Position numbers and translations under genes: made by a program
In this document: piece after piece, positions 62,511-64,000 of the stretch
How positions within the stretch are numbered: the first letter of the stretch is position 1
How the letters are laid out: each line of letters starts with the position of its first letter
The notes under the pieces: model-generated
Told to the model about the DNA's origin: nothing
The model's input: only the letters and a program-made list of their open reading frames with translations
The model's database searches: none
NCBI RefSeq assembly: GCF_040939455.1
Contig: NC_134106.1
Coordinates: forward strand, 37,160,001-37,224,000
Reading direction: 5' to 3'
DNA length: 64,000 nucleotides
Source: Microcebus murinus
Lineage: Eukaryota; Chordata; Mammalia; Primates; Cheirogaleidae

Positions 62511-63497
62511 TATGAGTGTAATTAAGCAGTATACAATGCTACTTAATGGCAAAAAGAACAGTTTAATATAGTATTTCATTTTCTTATCAACATATTATTA
62601 AATAATATTCTTTTAAAATTGAATCATCAGTGGTAAATTTAAAAACAGACCTTTTTTTTCTCCCTGGCTCATTACAAACACCATACTAAATATGTCTGAA
62701 AATAAATAATGAAATTACTGTCTACAAGTCTGTACCACTAGTTTTAGAACTAAAGATGCATCAGAGATTGGGAATAACCCAGTTGTCAAACAACAAGAGA
62801 TGACTAGAATATGGAGGAAGAGAGGAAGGAGCAGAAAGAGGAAGGAGGAAGGGAAGGGGGAGGGGAAGAAAGGAGAGGAGGAAAAGGAAGGGATGAAATC
62901 AGGTGGCTCTGCTGTATAAAATACCACAGCTGAGTGAATAAAGATCTTAAGAAAGAAGGAGAAAATTCAGCATCCATTCTTTTCTTCAAAACTACTCTCA
63001 GGTATATTTAACAGCTTTCTAGACTCTATTTCTGTTATCTAAGCTGATTCAGGTTCTCTAGTTAATTTTTGGTTTCTTTTAGAGAATAAAACTTCAAGGC
63101 AACCATAGAAAGTGAGAGAATAATGAGGTTTTGTGGCTTCACAAAGAAAAGTCAGAAGACTTAAAGAAAAGTTAGGGAAATAAAAATTTGAGAGAGGTTT
63201 GCATTTAAAAAACTAAAACTTGATATTTCTTGACATATGACAGGTTCACATTTTCTCCAAAAACTTATATAATACTTTTTAATATCCTAAACTCAAACAA
63301 GGAAAATATAAAACTTAAAATCCATAAACAAAAAGGCATAAATCCAAGAAAATACAATTTAAAATTCTGTGTGAAATAAAGCTTGATTATAAACACAAAA
63401 TGGTGAAAATGATTTCTAAAACTGGCAAAAATTATGAAATACAGATCAATACAAAATTTATAACAGATTAATATAGAATGACATTTACATATCATTA
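62511..63497. other. AT-rich DNA with a purine tract
   Basis: A G/A-only tract spans about 62812-62897 (aggaagggaagggggagggg and similar), which explains the Ser/Pro-rich minus-strand open frames here. No gene recognised. Confidence 0.5.
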
Positions 63498-63507
63498 TAA
63501 ATAAGAT

Positions 63508-63840
63508 GGCTGGGTGTGGTGGCTCCTGCCTGTAATCCTAGCACTCTGGGAGGCTGAGTCCAGTGGATCATTTGAGCTCAGGAGTTCGAGACCAGCCTCA
63601 GCAAGAGCAAGACCCTGTCTCTACCAAAAATAGAAAGAAGTTAACTAGACAGCTAAAAACATATATAGAAAAAATTAGCTGGGCATGGTGGCGCATGCCT
63701 GTAGTCCCAGCTACTTGGGAGGCTGAGGCAGGAGGATCGAATGAGCCCAGGAGTTTGAGGTTGCTGTGAGCTAGGCTGCCACGGCACTCTAACCTGGGCA
63801 ACAGAGTGAGACTCTGTCTCAATCAATCAATCAATCAATG
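63508..63840 (+). mobile_element. Dimeric Alu with tetranucleotide tail
   Basis: ggctgggtgtggtggctcct start, both arms present, lemur-like middle 'agaaagaagttaactagaca'. The tail has become (caat)n at about 63821-63840. Likely target duplication taaataagat (63498) and aataaatgagat (63841). Confidence 0.9.
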
Positions 63841-64000
63841 AATAAATGAGATGCAAATCCCCAATTAAAAAAATGAACACAGAAAATGAACAAGCCACCC
63901 CCCCAAAAAAACCCACAAATGGTCGATGAACATATAAAAATATATTTGACCTCATTAATAATAATAACAAGTATGTGCCCCTTAACCTTCACAACAACCC

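Noticed and set aside
62715..62989. Pro/Ser-rich minus-strand open frames
   Set aside because: They come from the G/A tract at 62812-62897; no gene context.
63563..63822. Open frames on both strands with '[18 protein letters not shown]'-type sequence
   Set aside because: Classic translated Alu sequence, not a protein-coding exon.

Overview
The window is primate nuclear DNA, almost certainly from a strepsirrhine (lemur group). The evidence is dimeric Alu elements with the lemur-type middle region ('gccaattaatttctttctat', 'gagtgccgtggcgtcagcc') and L1 copies whose 3' ends carry the G-rich tract and 'catacgtaaccctaac' block of lemur L1. There is no dense gene content. One protein-coding exon can be supported, on the minus strand at 437-528, and I read it as SRBD1 (Tex family). 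If so, most or all of the window is SRBD1 intron lying upstream of that exon.

The main object is at 30923-35978 on the minus strand: a full-length, poly-A-tailed copy of a NORAD-like long noncoding RNA (LINC00657). It has about 12 diverged ~320-base units, many with a stem-loop and Pumilio recognition elements (UGUANAUA on the minus strand; I count 16). Its GC-rich 5' end fills 35.26-35.98 kb. An identical 15-base duplication (ggtatgacaagcttt) flanks it at 30901 and 35979, so it looks like a recent L1-mediated retrocopy rather than the ancestral locus. It has the same orientation as the SRBD1 exon.

Layout. 0-9 kb: the exon, then AT-rich DNA with old repeats. 9-13.4 kb: minus-strand L1 fragments with a lemur Alu and an Alu monomer nested inside. 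16.0-19.2 kb: a 5'-truncated lemur L1 with a probable 3' transduction. 19.8-29 kb: Alus, MIRs, simple repeats. 30.9-36.0 kb: the NORAD-like retrocopy. 37.8-42.1 kb: Alus, old L1 and two hAT-type non-autonomous DNA transposons, one with a perfect 8-base target duplication. 43.9-51.0 kb: a defective class I (gammaretrovirus-like) provirus with two LTRs, broken gag/pro/pol and an env reduced to its two ends. 55.3 kb: a 129-base L1 stub. 56.9-58.7 kb: a small rearranged patch with an exact 62-base direct repeat and an 80-base inverted repeat. 59.5-64 kb: Alu, nested old L1, purine tract, Alu.

No tRNA, rRNA, CRISPR or bacterial-type features are present. Identifications rest on reading and recalled family consensus; no database search was run.
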